Shown here: positions 33,015 to 42,331 of the stretch, piece by piece | How the letters are laid out: the number at the start of each line of letters is the position of its first letter | Position numbering within the stretch: position 1 is the first letter of the stretch | Source of the DNA: an uncultured Ruminococcus sp. | GTDB lineage: Bacteria; Bacillota; Clostridia; Oscillospirales; Ruminococcaceae | Length of the DNA: 64,000 bases | NCBI RefSeq assembly: GCF_947301925.1 | Contig: NZ_CAMYUE010000004.1 | Coordinates: forward strand, 62,001 to 126,000 | Reading direction: 5' to 3' | Program-made: the position numbers and the translations under genes | The notes under the pieces: generated by a model | The model's input: only the letters and a program-made list of their open reading frames with translations | Database searches by the model: none | What the model was told of the DNA's origin: nothing

Positions 33015-33884
33015 ATGAAAATAAGGGAGCTTATCCGCTATTCGGGGCGGCTGCTGAAGGGCAGGCGTGCAAGAACAATGATGATATGCCTGCTGCCCTT
33101 TGGAGCGGAGCTGTTCTTCCGCTGTGCGGAAGCGGCTGTGTTCAGCCTGCTGCTGTATTTCGGCAGCGCGGAGCCTATGGAGCTCTTCGGGGCGGACAGC
33201 GCCCTGCGGCTTGCCGTCACGGGGATATGCACCCTGCTGAGATGGCTGACGGCGGCTCCGCTGATGTATGCGGCGGCTCAGGAGCTGTACGTCATCACCT
33301 CGGAGCAGCCCCGCAGGCGCAGTGTGCCGTTTTCACGCATATTGCTGAAAAAGCGCACCTTCAGGCGGAGCATTTCCGCTGCCCTGTGGACAAGGGCTCT
33401 GGGACTCCTCGGGCTGGTGCCCGTCATATTCTTCGGAGCGTGGGCGTATATGCTGCTCCGCGGAAGGCTCCGCACCGCAGAGGTCTTTCTTGCGGCAAAT
33501 GCGCTGTTCCTCACGGCGGTATCGGCTTTGCTGTGGCTGTCGCTGAGACTCAGCTTCATGGCTGTGCCCTTCCTGCTGGCAAGGTATCCGCAGCAGACGG
33601 CCTTCCGCACGGTGATACGCTCTGTGGGCTTCATGAGGGGCAGAAAGCGGGTATTCCTGGGACTTATGGCAGTGTATCTGCCGCCGCTGCTGACCATAGT
33701 GCTGCTGCCTCAGGGGCTGACAGGCCTTATGACCGCCATGTCGCTGAGTACGGATATTTTCATCAGGGAGGACGAATACCTTGAAACAGATAGAGCTGAC
33801 AGTGGACTCGGAAAAGCCCGTAACGCTGGAACGCTTCCTCATGGGAAAAAAGGGCGTGTCAAGGCGGCTGCTGACAAGGCTTAA
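33015..33884 (+). CDS. polytopic membrane protein of unknown function
   Basis: A 289-aa protein with an Arg-rich cytoplasmic start (KGRRARTMM) and about five or six hydrophobic segments between residues 20 and 250. The family is not recognised. Its last 104 bases overlap the following pseudouridine synthase gene in another frame, an unusually long overlap. The final 35 residues (basic, no structure evident) may therefore be constrained by the downstream gene rather than by their own function. Confidence 0.78.
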   Translation: MKIRELIRYSGRLLKGRRARTMMICLLPFGAELFFRCAEAAVFSLLLYFGSAEPMELFGADSALRLAVTGICTLLRWLTAAPLMYAAAQELYVITSEQPRRRSVPFSRILLKKRTFRRSISAALWTRALGLLGLVPVIFFGAWAYMLLRGRLRTAEVFLAANALFLTAVSALLWLSLRLSFMAVPFLLARYPQQTAFRTVIRSVGFMRGRKRVFLGLMAVYLPPLLTIVLLPQGLTGLMTAMSLSTDIFIREDEYLETDRADSGLGKARNAGTLPHGKKGRVKAAADKA

Positions 33885-34650
33885 ACGCTGCGAAGGCGGC
33901 ATGACGCGGAACGGCTGCACCATACGGAGCATAGACAAAGTGGAAAAGGGCGACGTCATAGTCCTCAGCCTGGAGGACGACAGCTTCCTTGAGCCCAACG
34001 GAAGTCTCAGCGTTCCCGTGGCCTTTGAGAACGACAACCTTGTGGTTTTCGACAAGGCAGGCGGTATGCCTGTTCATCCCTCAATAAAGCATCAGGGGGA
34101 CACTCTTGGCAACTACTTCGCATATCTCTATCCTCAGCTCACCTTCCGTCCCGTCAACAGACTTGACCGCGATACCTCGGGACTGTGTATCATCGCCAAG
34201 GACGCCCTTGCGGCAAAGCTCCTACAGGGGAGCTGCAAAAAGGTGTACTATGCGGCGGTTCACGGTGTCATACCCGAAAAGGGCACCATCGACGCGCCCA
34301 TAGCAAGGGAGCGGGAGTCCATAATCCTGCGCTGCGTCCGCGGAGACGGACAGCGTGCCGTCACACATTACAGGCGGCTGCTGTGCAACGACAGGTACTC
34401 CCTTGCGGAGATAGACCTTGAAACGGGACGTACCCACCAGATAAGGGTGCATTTTGCTCATATCGGAGCTCCCCTTGCAGGAGACGACCTCTACGGAGGG
34501 CTCCGTGATGATATATCAAGACAGGCTCTGCACTGCGGCAGACTGAGCTTCAGCGACCCGCTTACGGGAGAGCCCGTCACCGTATCCTCGGAGATCCCCG
34601 AGGATATCAGAGAATTATTTCCAACAGGAGGTACAATATGGAAAAAATAG
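33781..34650 (+). CDS. RluA-family pseudouridine synthase
   Basis: A 289-aa protein. An S4-like N-terminal part (about 10-65) is followed by the RluA catalytic domain with RPVNRLDRDTSGLCI. Asp129 is the expected catalytic residue, with Asn replacing the usual His of HRLD. RTHQIRVHFAHIGAPLAGDDLYGG near 220-243 is the second signature. It should isomerise uridines in rRNA or tRNA; the site is not predictable. The start is TTG at 33781 with AGGGAGG ten bases upstream, inside the preceding gene. It overlaps luxS by 13 bp. Confidence 0.9.
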   Translation: MKQIELTVDSEKPVTLERFLMGKKGVSRRLLTRLKRCEGGMTRNGCTIRSIDKVEKGDVIVLSLEDDSFLEPNGSLSVPVAFENDNLVVFDKAGGMPVHPSIKHQGDTLGNYFAYLYPQLTFRPVNRLDRDTSGLCIIAKDALAAKLLQGSCKKVYYAAVHGVIPEKGTIDAPIARERESIILRCVRGDGQRAVTHYRRLLCNDRYSLAEIDLETGRTHQIRVHFAHIGAPLAGDDLYGGLRDDISRQALHCGRLSFSDPLTGEPVTVSSEIPEDIRELFPTGGTIWKK

Positions 34651-35111
34651 CAAGCTTTCAGGTAGACCACACAAAATTCAGCGTAGGTATGTACATCTCG
34701 CGCATAGACGGCGATATCGTTACATATGACGTCCGCATGGTGAAGCCCAACGGCGGCGTATACCTCGAGACTCCCTCAATGCACACAATCGAGCACCTTT
34801 TCGCCACCTTCGCAAGAAATTCCGAGTTCGGCGGAAATATCGTATATGTAGGACCTATGGGCTGCCGCACGGGATTTTATCTCCTCACAAGAGGCCTTTC
34901 CCACGAGAACGCCATAAAGCTGGTAAAGGACGCCTACACCTTCATCAGGGACTATAATGACGAGATCCCCGGCTGTACAGAGGTGGAGTGCGGAAACTAC
35001 CGCGAGCATGATCTTGCTTCCGCAAAGAAGGACGTGGTCCCGCTGCTTGAAAAGCTTCAGGACTATACAGTTGAGATGCTTGATTATACATGGCATTTTG
35101 ATAAAAACTGA
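34638..35111 (+). CDS. luxS: S-ribosylhomocysteine lyase LuxS
   Basis: A 157-aa enzyme of the activated methyl cycle that cleaves S-ribosylhomocysteine to homocysteine and the AI-2 precursor DPD. Metal ligands are His49 and His53 (HTIEH) with Cys118 (ECGNY). The catalytic Cys is Cys76 (GPMGCRTGFY) and Glu52 is kept. AACAGGAGG precedes the ATG. It overlaps the end of the pseudouridine synthase gene. Whether AI-2 acts as a signal here cannot be judged. Confidence 0.97.
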   Translation: MEKIASFQVDHTKFSVGMYISRIDGDIVTYDVRMVKPNGGVYLETPSMHTIEHLFATFARNSEFGGNIVYVGPMGCRTGFYLLTRGLSHENAIKLVKDAYTFIRDYNDEIPGCTEVECGNYREHDLASAKKDVVPLLEKLQDYTVEMLDYTWHFDKN

Positions 35112-35138
35112 GCATAATTTTGTGCATAGTGATGAAAT

Positions 35139-35172
35139 ACCCCCTCAAAAACCGATTTGAGGGGATTTTTTC
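35139..35172 (+). terminator. terminator after luxS
   Basis: CCCCTCAAA ... TTTGAGGGG stem followed by ATTTTTTC. Confidence 0.9.
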
Positions 35173-35173
35173 G

Positions 35174-35201
35174 TTGTATTATCACAAATATTTGATATAA
35201 T
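35174..35201 (+). promoter_or_regulatory. promoter of the M23 peptidase gene
   Basis: TTGTAT (35174-35179), 16-bp spacer, TATAAT (35196-35201). Confidence 0.6.
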
Positions 35202-35261
35202 ATTATATGTTGGTTCGCAGCCGCAGACCGCACTGAGATCATGAGAGAAAGGAGCGTTGCT

Positions 35262-37037
35262 ATGGATACGGAAGATACTGAGCGCAGGGAAACCGCCGGT
35301 GCCTCCGTTCCGCATACGGACGGCAGAGGTTTGAACTTCTTCGCAAGAGCGGGACATTTCTCCGTAAAGGTGGGAGCTGCCCTGCTGCTGGGCCTCATCA
35401 AGGGCGCAAAGTTCATATTTGCCGAGATACTTGACCTTGCCGTATCCCTGCTGAAGGCGCTCCTGTGGGTGCTCAGGGAGCTGACGTCTCCGCTGAGGAA
35501 CCGCTTCAATATAAACAAGGATATGCAGAAGAAGGTCTTCAAGGCCCGCAAGGAGGGCAGGGAGGAGTACAACAAGGCGCTCTTTGAGTTCTGGTTCTCC
35601 TACCTGTTCGGCGAGGACGGAGTGTTCTACACCGCCTTCAATTACGTTCTTCCCGTCATATCCTTTGCATTCCTTATAGGTATCATACGCTACGGCTCGG
35701 GACTTGAATACGGCCTCAGCGTGGAGTACAACGGCAGAGAGATAGGCATTATCACCGCGGAGGCCGAGTTTGAGGCCGCCGAGCAGGAGGTCCAGCAGAG
35801 AATAGCCTATGCGGACAGCGATGTGAATATAGACCTGTCCGCAAAGTATTCCCTGCGTATCATAAACGAGAACGACAAGGTGGTGTCCGCGTCACAGCTT
35901 GCCAACGAGATGCTGGCCGCCTCGGACGAGGCTCTGACGGAGGCCTACGGCATCTACATCGACGGCAAGTTCATAGGCGCAGTAAAGGACAAGTCCCCTG
36001 TTCAGGACGCCCTCAACGAGAGGATACTCAATTACCGCGTTGACGGCGTTGTAAAGGATATATCCTACAAGAACAATATCGAGTATTCCCACGGCGTATA
36101 CCTTGCAAGCAGCGTAATGGACACCAAGGCCGCCATAGACCTGCTGACCTCGTCAAAGGAGAAAAATGCGGTGTACATCGCTCAGAGAGGCGATACCGCC
36201 GTTACTATAGCCCAGAAGTACAATATGGATCTTGACAAGCTGGAGGAGCTCAACAAAGGCATATCCCAGAAGTGCAGAAAGGGTATGCTGGTAAATGTCA
36301 TCGAGACCGAGAGCTATCTGCCTATACAGTATATCCGCGAGATGGATCCCATTACCTTCCTGGACTATGAGACCATAGAGGTGGAGACCAGCTCCCTCAA
36401 CGTAGGCGTCAGGGACGTTCTCGTAAGAGGCAGGAGAGGTGAAAAGACCAGCCATATCGAGATAACCTACGTCGACGGCAGGGAATACTCAAGAAAGACC
36501 ATAAGCTCCAAGATCACCAAGGAGCCTGTGGTTGAAAAGATAGGCATAGGCATCTATGCCGCAAGACCTGACAGTCCCAGCACTATACTCACGGGCTCGG
36601 GCGAGTTCGGCTGGCCTGTTGACGGCGGCTGGGTAAGCGACGGCTTCGGCGGCGAGAGAAACCATAAGGGTATGGATATCGCGGCCTCTACGGGTACGGA
36701 GATATATGCGGCTGCCGACGGCGAGGTAGTTTCCGCAGGCTGGAATACAGGCGGATACGGCTATTTTGTGCAGATCGGACATACCGACGAGTATCAGACG
36801 GTATACGGCCATATGAGCGCTGTTCTCGTTGACGAGGGACAGTATGTGTCAAGAGGCCAGCTCATAGGTCTGGTGGGAAATACAGGCAATTCCTACGGTT
36901 CACACTGCCATTTCGAGGTTAGACACCTGGGCATATGCCTCGATCCCGAGCTTTTCCTCAATACCACAGACAGCTTCAACACCGAGGCTGACAAGAAAAA
37001 GGAAGAGGAAAAGGATAAGGACAAGAAGAAAAACTGA
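35262..37037 (+). CDS. membrane-anchored M23 peptidase with LysM and G5 domains
   Basis: A 591-aa protein. A cytoplasmic N-terminus of about 120 residues precedes one TM segment (about 130-150). An extracellular region then contains a LysM-like domain (about 300-345), a G5 domain (about 365-445) and a C-terminal M23 metallopeptidase. Zinc ligands are visible as HKGMD (His468, Asp472) and SHCHFEV (His548, His550). The tail is Lys/Glu-rich. It should cleave peptide cross-links in peptidoglycan at the cell surface. The start is ATG at 35262 (AAAGGAG seven bases upstream), seven codons after the first in-frame ATG. Confidence 0.93.
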   Translation: MDTEDTERRETAGASVPHTDGRGLNFFARAGHFSVKVGAALLLGLIKGAKFIFAEILDLAVSLLKALLWVLRELTSPLRNRFNINKDMQKKVFKARKEGREEYNKALFEFWFSYLFGEDGVFYTAFNYVLPVISFAFLIGIIRYGSGLEYGLSVEYNGREIGIITAEAEFEAAEQEVQQRIAYADSDVNIDLSAKYSLRIINENDKVVSASQLANEMLAASDEALTEAYGIYIDGKFIGAVKDKSPVQDALNERILNYRVDGVVKDISYKNNIEYSHGVYLASSVMDTKAAIDLLTSSKEKNAVYIAQRGDTAVTIAQKYNMDLDKLEELNKGISQKCRKGMLVNVIETESYLPIQYIREMDPITFLDYETIEVETSSLNVGVRDVLVRGRRGEKTSHIEITYVDGREYSRKTISSKITKEPVVEKIGIGIYAARPDSPSTILTGSGEFGWPVDGGWVSDGFGGERNHKGMDIAASTGTEIYAAADGEVVSAGWNTGGYGYFVQIGHTDEYQTVYGHMSAVLVDEGQYVSRGQLIGLVGNTGNSYGSHCHFEVRHLGICLDPELFLNTTDSFNTEADKKKEEEKDKDKKKN

Positions 37038-37077
37038 AAAAAGCTCCTCAGACATGAACATCTGAGGAGCTTTGCTT
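37037..37077. terminator. bidirectional terminator between the M23 gene and coaX
   Basis: AAGCTCCTCAGA ... TCTGAGGAGCTT with flanking A-run and T-run; the genes converge here. Confidence 0.9.
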
Positions 37078-37848
37078 TTACTTCCTGTTCTTTTTGTATA
37101 TGATAGCCAGACCCTTGATGAGAAGGTTATTGTCGAGGATTATCTCTCTCCTGCAAAGGGGGACTACCAGCTCGGAAAGTCCGCCTGTAGCTACTGCGGT
37201 ACACTTCTCGCCCAGCTCGTCCTCTATACGGTCGATTATGCCGTCCAGAGCGCTGGCGTTGGAGTAGAGTATGCCGCTTTTCAGGCAGTCTACGGTGTTT
37301 GTGCCGATAACGTGGGAAGGAACCTCAAAGTTTACCTTGGGGAGCTGCGCTGTCCTTGCGGTAAGGGCGTCTGCTGCCACCTTCATGCCTGTGAGGATAA
37401 GGCCGCCGCGGTAATTCTTGCTGCTGTCCACAACGGAAAGGGTTGTGGCTGTGCCCATATCTATGATGATAAGGGGCACGGGATACTGATTTATGGCAGC
37501 AACTGCGTCAACAGCCTGATCGCTTCCCAGCTGAGCGGGGTTGTCTATGAGTATATTCAGGCCTGTTTTTACTCCGGGGCCTGCCAGCATGACCTCAACG
37601 CCGAAGAGCTTGCGTATGGCCTCTTTTACCGTTGCGGTCACCGAGGGAACTACCGATGACATTATGGCGTCGTGTATATCCGACAGGTCGAAGCTGTTCA
37701 TTTCAAGTATGGTCTTGATGAGTACGGCATATTCGGCAGCTGTGGCGTTATGATCGGTGCTTATCCTCTCAAAGAGGACTACCTTGTCATTATCATCGAC
37801 GCAGCCGAAAACTATATTTGTATTACCGATATCTACTGCTAAAAGCAT
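37078..37848 (-). CDS. coaX: type III pantothenate kinase
   Basis: A 256-aa ASKHA-fold kinase for the first step of CoA synthesis. The P-loop-like DIGNTNIVFGC is at residues 5-15, GSDQAVDAVAA near 108, DMGTATTLSVV near 130 and RGGLILTGM near 147. Type III kinases resist feedback by CoA and need a monovalent cation. The gene is alone between a terminator and the SGNH gene. Confidence 0.95.
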   Translation of the reverse strand: MLLAVDIGNTNIVFGCVDDNDKVVLFERISTDHNATAAEYAVLIKTILEMNSFDLSDIHDAIMSSVVPSVTATVKEAIRKLFGVEVMLAGPGVKTGLNILIDNPAQLGSDQAVDAVAAINQYPVPLIIIDMGTATTLSVVDSSKNYRGGLILTGMKVAADALTARTAQLPKVNFEVPSHVIGTNTVDCLKSGILYSNASALDGIIDRIEDELGEKCTAVATGGLSELVVPLCRREIILDNNLLIKGLAIIYKKNRK

Positions 37849-37907
37849 ATTAAAACTCCTTTTATATATTATTCAGCTGACCGCAGGCGCTTTTTCAGCC
37901 CGCAGAT

Positions 37908-39428
37908 TCAGTCTTTTTCGGTGCGGAAGGGCGGCAGCGGCAGTCCGTTGACGCCGAAAAGCCCCACATCGGCATAGTTTGTCCACTTGAACCGTGCTGC
38001 GGCAGGACAGGGCACCTCGTCGCAGCTGAGCTCAATATATGGCAGAGCCACCTTAGCCCTTGCAGGGTGGTAAACTACGTCCGCTCCTGCGATCTCGAAG
38101 CCCTCAAGGCAGTTCTCGTCCTTGCCGCCAAGGCCTCTTTCGCAGTTTTCAAGGTGTATGAGCATGGTGCCGTCTTTCACCTCGAAGCTGTCGTACATAG
38201 GGGGCAGGGATTCTCCTCTGCTCATCTGTGAGTAGACCTCGCTCATGGCCTGAAGGTACAGTCTGTGACCTACGGGCTCCTTTGAAACGGGGTGGATATT
38301 GTTGAATTCGCCGCAGTCCAGACATACCGCAAGACCTGTATTCTTCACGGTGCGGAACACCTTCTCCTGAGCCTCGCGGATATATGCCCAGCTCATATCG
38401 TCGGGGACATCCTCGTATCTGAACATGGGGAGCTGTACTATCATGAAGGCCAGCTCGTCGTCCTTCCAGTCCCTGCGCCAGTTTTCGATAAGAGCTTTCA
38501 GCAGATGCCCGTAGGTGCGGGGGCGGTGCTCGTCGGATTCGCCCTGATACCAGAGCACTCCGCGGAGAGTATAGGGTGATATGCGGCTGACCATGGTCTC
38601 GTAGAGGCCGCAGGGACGCAAGGGGTTCTTTATGCCCATAGGGCCCGGATAGCGGTTCTCGCCGCATTTTTCCAGTACCCTGTCCCATTTGATATCGGGC
38701 TGTTCGGCGTAGCACTGAGCCACACGCTTGTCCCAGCCTGCCTGATAGGAGACGTACTCGTCGTACTCGGCTATCATTTCCTCGCGGGACCTGCCCTCGG
38801 TCGCCTTGTCGTATTCGTCGGTATAGGGGCGCAGGCGGCTGTCCTGTTCAAGGTATTCGCGGCTCATCCATGCAGAGGCGGAGGTGCCGCCCCAGTTGCA
38901 GCCGATGATGCCCACAGTGACGCCAAGTCTGCGGCTGAGCTCCTTTGCGAAGTAATAGCCCACAGCCGACCATGAAGCGGAATTGTCTGCCGAGGGAAGA
39001 CTCCAGCAGGTACCCCTTTCGGCTTCGGCCACTTCCTCGGCCATGGTGCATTTGGGGGTATAGTAGAATCTTACGTTCTCCTCTGAGCAGCTTACCAGCT
39101 CGCGGACGCTGTTCTTGTCGTTGCGGAGCTCATACTCCATATTTGACTGGCCTCCTGCCAGCCATACCTCGCCTATGGCCACATTGCGGAACACTTTCTT
39201 TATGGCGCCGCAGCATATCTCAAGGCTGCATTCGCTGCACTCCTTCATAGGCGGCAGCACAGCCTCCCATCGGCCGTCCTTTATGACGGCGCGTGCGGAT
39301 ACCGTAAGGTCATCTGCGCGTACAGTTACCGTTATTATCTTCTCGTTGTCTGTACAGGTGCCGAATATGCGGACGTTCCTGCCTCGCTGGAGCACCATGT
39401 TATCGCTGAAAACAGCAGCAGCTTTCAT
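37908..39428 (-). CDS. sialate O-acetylesterase-like SGNH hydrolase
   Basis: A 506-aa protein starting FSDNMVLQRG, the usual family opening. The nucleophile motif is GGQSNMEYEL (Ser95) and block III is WYQGESDEHRP near 275. No signal peptide, so probably cytoplasmic. Such enzymes remove O-acetyl groups from sialic acids or plant polysaccharide fragments. It is the last gene of the cluster of four U32-like paralogues, 16 bp after the fourth, so it may share their transcript. Confidence 0.9.
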   Translation of the reverse strand: MKAAAVFSDNMVLQRGRNVRIFGTCTDNEKIITVTVRADDLTVSARAVIKDGRWEAVLPPMKECSECSLEICCGAIKKVFRNVAIGEVWLAGGQSNMEYELRNDKNSVRELVSCSEENVRFYYTPKCTMAEEVAEAERGTCWSLPSADNSASWSAVGYYFAKELSRRLGVTVGIIGCNWGGTSASAWMSREYLEQDSRLRPYTDEYDKATEGRSREEMIAEYDEYVSYQAGWDKRVAQCYAEQPDIKWDRVLEKCGENRYPGPMGIKNPLRPCGLYETMVSRISPYTLRGVLWYQGESDEHRPRTYGHLLKALIENWRRDWKDDELAFMIVQLPMFRYEDVPDDMSWAYIREAQEKVFRTVKNTGLAVCLDCGEFNNIHPVSKEPVGHRLYLQAMSEVYSQMSRGESLPPMYDSFEVKDGTMLIHLENCERGLGGKDENCLEGFEIAGADVVYHPARAKVALPYIELSCDEVPCPAAARFKWTNYADVGLFGVNGLPLPPFRTEKD

Positions 39429-39444
39429 AGTATCTTATCTCCTT

Positions 39445-40383
39445 TTATTCATTGACTGTAAGGACGTTGTTCTCATGACAGAAGTCGATGAGTGTGTATC
39501 TTGCTATATCTGCATATTCGGGCTTTGCCATATAGTAGACATAGGTCTCTATCAGGTTGAACAGCCAGGCTGTCCTGCCCTCGATCTTGAACTGGTTAAA
39601 GCCCATGGGCAGGTACTTGTCCCGGATATCATCGGGCTTTATGTTGGTGCTAAGGTCTCTTATCTCAAAGAGGTTTCTGGTGAAGAAGGGGCAGTTCTGA
39701 TTGGCGCCGTCGCCGAAGATTATGGGATCATAGGGCTGATTTGGGTACTTGCGCATATGGTTGGCATAGTTTATCTGCTGAACGCCCACATTGTAGTAAT
39801 GCTGCTTCCTGTTGGGACAGGCGGGGCGGCAGTTTGAGTTGACCAGGAACTCGCACTTCTCCTTGTGGGGAAGCTTTTCAAGTATATCGAACTTATTGTT
39901 CAGGTCGTAGTCCACCACCACGATATTGTAGTCCTTTTCAAGCTCCCGGGCAAGTCTTTCGCCGTCGTCAAGGCGCTTGCAGGTGGAGCTGGTTATTTTG
40001 AAATCGGGATAGTATTTCCTTATATACTCCTCCAGTATCGGCGATACCACTATGACCTCGTTGAGGCCGTTGTTTGCCAGGCTCATGACCATATTGCAGA
40101 ATTTGTCGTTGAGGTGCTTCTTTTCCAGCGCAGGGTTTGTAAAGGTAAACCTTACGGGTATGCCCTTGTCGTTGAAGGCCTTCAGCACCGCTTTGACGTC
40201 ATTCTTGTCGCAAAGTCCCTCCTGAGTCCTGCCGCCGTTCCATATGGACTGGGGGAAGGCTCCGTAAAAGGAGGCTATCTCTATATCGCGGAAGTACTGG
40301 GGGTACTGCTCCAGCACGGTGGCGAATATGAGGTTGAACCTGAAATGAGTGGCTATGCCCGGGAGATGGAATCTTGCTTTCAT
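39445..40383 (-). CDS. U32-like Cys-rich protein, paralogue 4 of 4
   Basis: A 312-aa soluble protein. GFNQFKIEGR (residues 261-270) resembles the U32 peptidase/UbiU-UbiV signature FKIEGR. Six Cys are shared by all four copies: 58 (LCDK), 96 (FCNM), 135 (SSTCKR), 185 and 189 (C-x3-C, NCRPAC) and 231. Four of them are placed as if to bind a [4Fe-4S] cluster, as in UbiU/UbiV and RlhA. RFTFTNPALEKKHL and VVDYDLNNKFDIL are also shared. Biochemical role unknown; an O2-independent hydroxylase-like or protease-like function is only a guess from fold. Confidence 0.88.
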   Translation of the reverse strand: MKARFHLPGIATHFRFNLIFATVLEQYPQYFRDIEIASFYGAFPQSIWNGGRTQEGLCDKNDVKAVLKAFNDKGIPVRFTFTNPALEKKHLNDKFCNMVMSLANNGLNEVIVVSPILEEYIRKYYPDFKITSSTCKRLDDGERLARELEKDYNIVVVDYDLNNKFDILEKLPHKEKCEFLVNSNCRPACPNRKQHYYNVGVQQINYANHMRKYPNQPYDPIIFGDGANQNCPFFTRNLFEIRDLSTNIKPDDIRDKYLPMGFNQFKIEGRTAWLFNLIETYVYYMAKPEYADIARYTLIDFCHENNVLTVNE

Positions 40384-40394
40384 AGTCCTACCTC

Positions 40395-41351
40395 TTATTT
40401 GTCAACGCGGATAACGCCGTTGCGCTCCAGATTGTAGAGGAGCATGAGACGCGCCTCGTCGCGGCATTCGGGCTTGACCATGTAGTAGAGGTGGTTCTCG
40501 GTGAGGAATATCCTTCCTGCCGTTCTGCCCTCCAGCTTGAACTGCTCAAAGCCCATGGGTAAGTACTTGTTCCAGATATCGTCGGGGCTCACATGGGTGG
40601 GGAGCTTCCTGATATCGTAGGCGTTCCTTGTGAAGCAGCCGCAGTTTATGACGTTATTCTCGTTCACCTTGTAATAGTCGTCAATGTTGAAGGGAGTGGT
40701 TTTGCCGCTGTTGACATATTCGTTGTATGCGATGGAATACTCGCCGATGAGCCTGTAATGCTCCTTACGCATTTTGCACTTGGGGTTGCACAGGGTGTTG
40801 CAGAGGATCTCGCATCTGCCTCTTTCCTCCCGCGGGATCTTTTCCAGCAGGTCGAACTGATTGTTCAGGTCGTAGTCCAGAACCACTATATGGTAATCCT
40901 TGCTCAGCTCGCCTATGGGGCCGTCGATGGTGTCAAGGCGCTTGCAGGTGGAGCTTGTCAGCTTGTAATTGGGGTACTTGTCGCGGATATAGTCCTCCAG
41001 CAGGGGGGAATTGACGATCACCTCGTTGAGGTCGTTGTAGGCCAGCTCAAGTATCCTGTTGCAGAAGGGGTCTTTCAGCATCTCGTCGGTTATGCAGGGG
41101 TTGGTGAAGGTAAATCTGACGGGTATGCCCAGACCGTTGTAGGCGCCGATCACCTGCTTTATGAAGCTCTCGTCGCATCTGCCCGTAACCGAGCGTCCGC
41201 CGTTCCATACCGCAGGGGGGAAGGTGCCGTAGAATGAGGCTATCTCTGCGCCCTCGCGGAAGTAATCGGGACAGTTCTTCATCATATGTGCGAAGATGTA
41301 GTTGAAGGAGAAATTCTTTGTAAGTCCCGGAAGATGAAATCTTGCTCTCAT
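40395..41351 (-). CDS. U32-like Cys-rich protein, paralogue 3 of 4
   Basis: A 318-aa paralogue with the common start MRARFHLPGL, EIASFYGTFPPAVWNGGR near 37-54, SSTCKRLDT, C-x3-C in TLCNPKC, and FEQFKIEGRTAG near 265-275. It differs from the others by extra Cys (RCEILCNTLC, INCGCF) near the putative cluster. Its start is 11 bases after the stop of the preceding paralogue, and the stop is 11 bases before the next ATG, so the genes are almost certainly one transcript. Confidence 0.88.
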   Translation of the reverse strand: MRARFHLPGLTKNFSFNYIFAHMMKNCPDYFREGAEIASFYGTFPPAVWNGGRSVTGRCDESFIKQVIGAYNGLGIPVRFTFTNPCITDEMLKDPFCNRILELAYNDLNEVIVNSPLLEDYIRDKYPNYKLTSSTCKRLDTIDGPIGELSKDYHIVVLDYDLNNQFDLLEKIPREERGRCEILCNTLCNPKCKMRKEHYRLIGEYSIAYNEYVNSGKTTPFNIDDYYKVNENNVINCGCFTRNAYDIRKLPTHVSPDDIWNKYLPMGFEQFKLEGRTAGRIFLTENHLYYMVKPECRDEARLMLLYNLERNGVIRVDK

Positions 41352-41363
41352 GATAGGACCTCC

Positions 41364-42320
41364 TTAGCTTTCGTACTGTATAACGCCGTTTGAATCGAGG
41401 TTGTAGAAGAACATCATTCTCGCCTCGTCGCGGCATTCGGGCTTTGTCATGTAGTACATATAGATATCTATGAGGTAGAGATTGCCTGCCGTTCTTCCCT
41501 CTATCTTGAACTGCTCGAAGCCCATGGGGGCGTACTTGTTCCAGATAGCGTCGGGAGAGATATGTGTGGGCAGATCCTTTATCTCGTAGAGTGTGCGCTG
41601 ACGGCAGTGGCAGTTTATGAGCTTGTTGACATTGCGCTCTGTATAGTCGTTGATGTCAAAGGGAAGCTCGGGGTGCTCCTTCAGGTGCTTGTTGTAGTAT
41701 ATCATCTGCTCGCCGATGAGGTCGTATTCCAGCTTGCGGTTGGGACATTTCGGGTTGCAGCAGGCATTTGACAGGAACTCTATGCGGGGTCTGTCCTCCA
41801 CGGGTACTCTTTCAAGTATATCGAACTTATTGTTCAGGTCGTAGTCCATAACCACGATGTGATAGTCCTTTTTCAGTTCCTCAAGGAAGCCGTCTGCGGT
41901 GTCCAGACGCTTGCAGGTGGAGCTGGTCAGCTTGTAATCGGGATAGGTCTTGCGGATATAGTCCTCCAGCAGGGGAGAATTGACTATTACCTCGTTGAAG
42001 CCGTTGTTGGCAAGCTGCATGACCTTGTTGCAGAAGGGATCGTAGAGATGCTCCTCCTTCAGCACGGGATTGGTAAATGTAAATCTCAGGGGTATGCCCA
42101 GATCGTTGAAGGTCTTTACGACGCCCTTTATAAAGCTGTCGTCGCACTGCCCGCCGATAGTTCTTCCGCCGTTCCAGATAGAAGGGGGGAAGGCTCCGTA
42201 GAATGAGGCTATCTCAACGCCCTCGCGGAAGTAATCGGGGCGGTTCTTCAGCATATGTGCAAAAACCAGATTGAAGCGGAAATGCTCCGTAAAATCGGGG
42301 AGATGAAATCTTACTCGCAT
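41364..42320 (-). CDS. U32-like Cys-rich protein, paralogue 2 of 4
   Basis: A 318-aa paralogue beginning MRVRFHLPDFTEHF. All six shared Cys are kept (C-x3-C in ACCNPKC; INCHC near 233), as is FEQFKIEGRTAG. The start is ATG at 42320 after AGGAGG; the ORF extends 27 codons upstream without a ribosome binding site. Close similarity to its neighbours over the full length shows repeated gene duplication in place. Confidence 0.88.
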   Translation of the reverse strand: MRVRFHLPDFTEHFRFNLVFAHMLKNRPDYFREGVEIASFYGAFPPSIWNGGRTIGGQCDDSFIKGVVKTFNDLGIPLRFTFTNPVLKEEHLYDPFCNKVMQLANNGFNEVIVNSPLLEDYIRKTYPDYKLTSSTCKRLDTADGFLEELKKDYHIVVMDYDLNNKFDILERVPVEDRPRIEFLSNACCNPKCPNRKLEYDLIGEQMIYYNKHLKEHPELPFDINDYTERNVNKLINCHCRQRTLYEIKDLPTHISPDAIWNKYAPMGFEQFKIEGRTAGNLYLIDIYMYYMTKPECRDEARMMFFYNLDSNGVIQYES

Positions 42321-42331
42321 GAAAATCCTCC

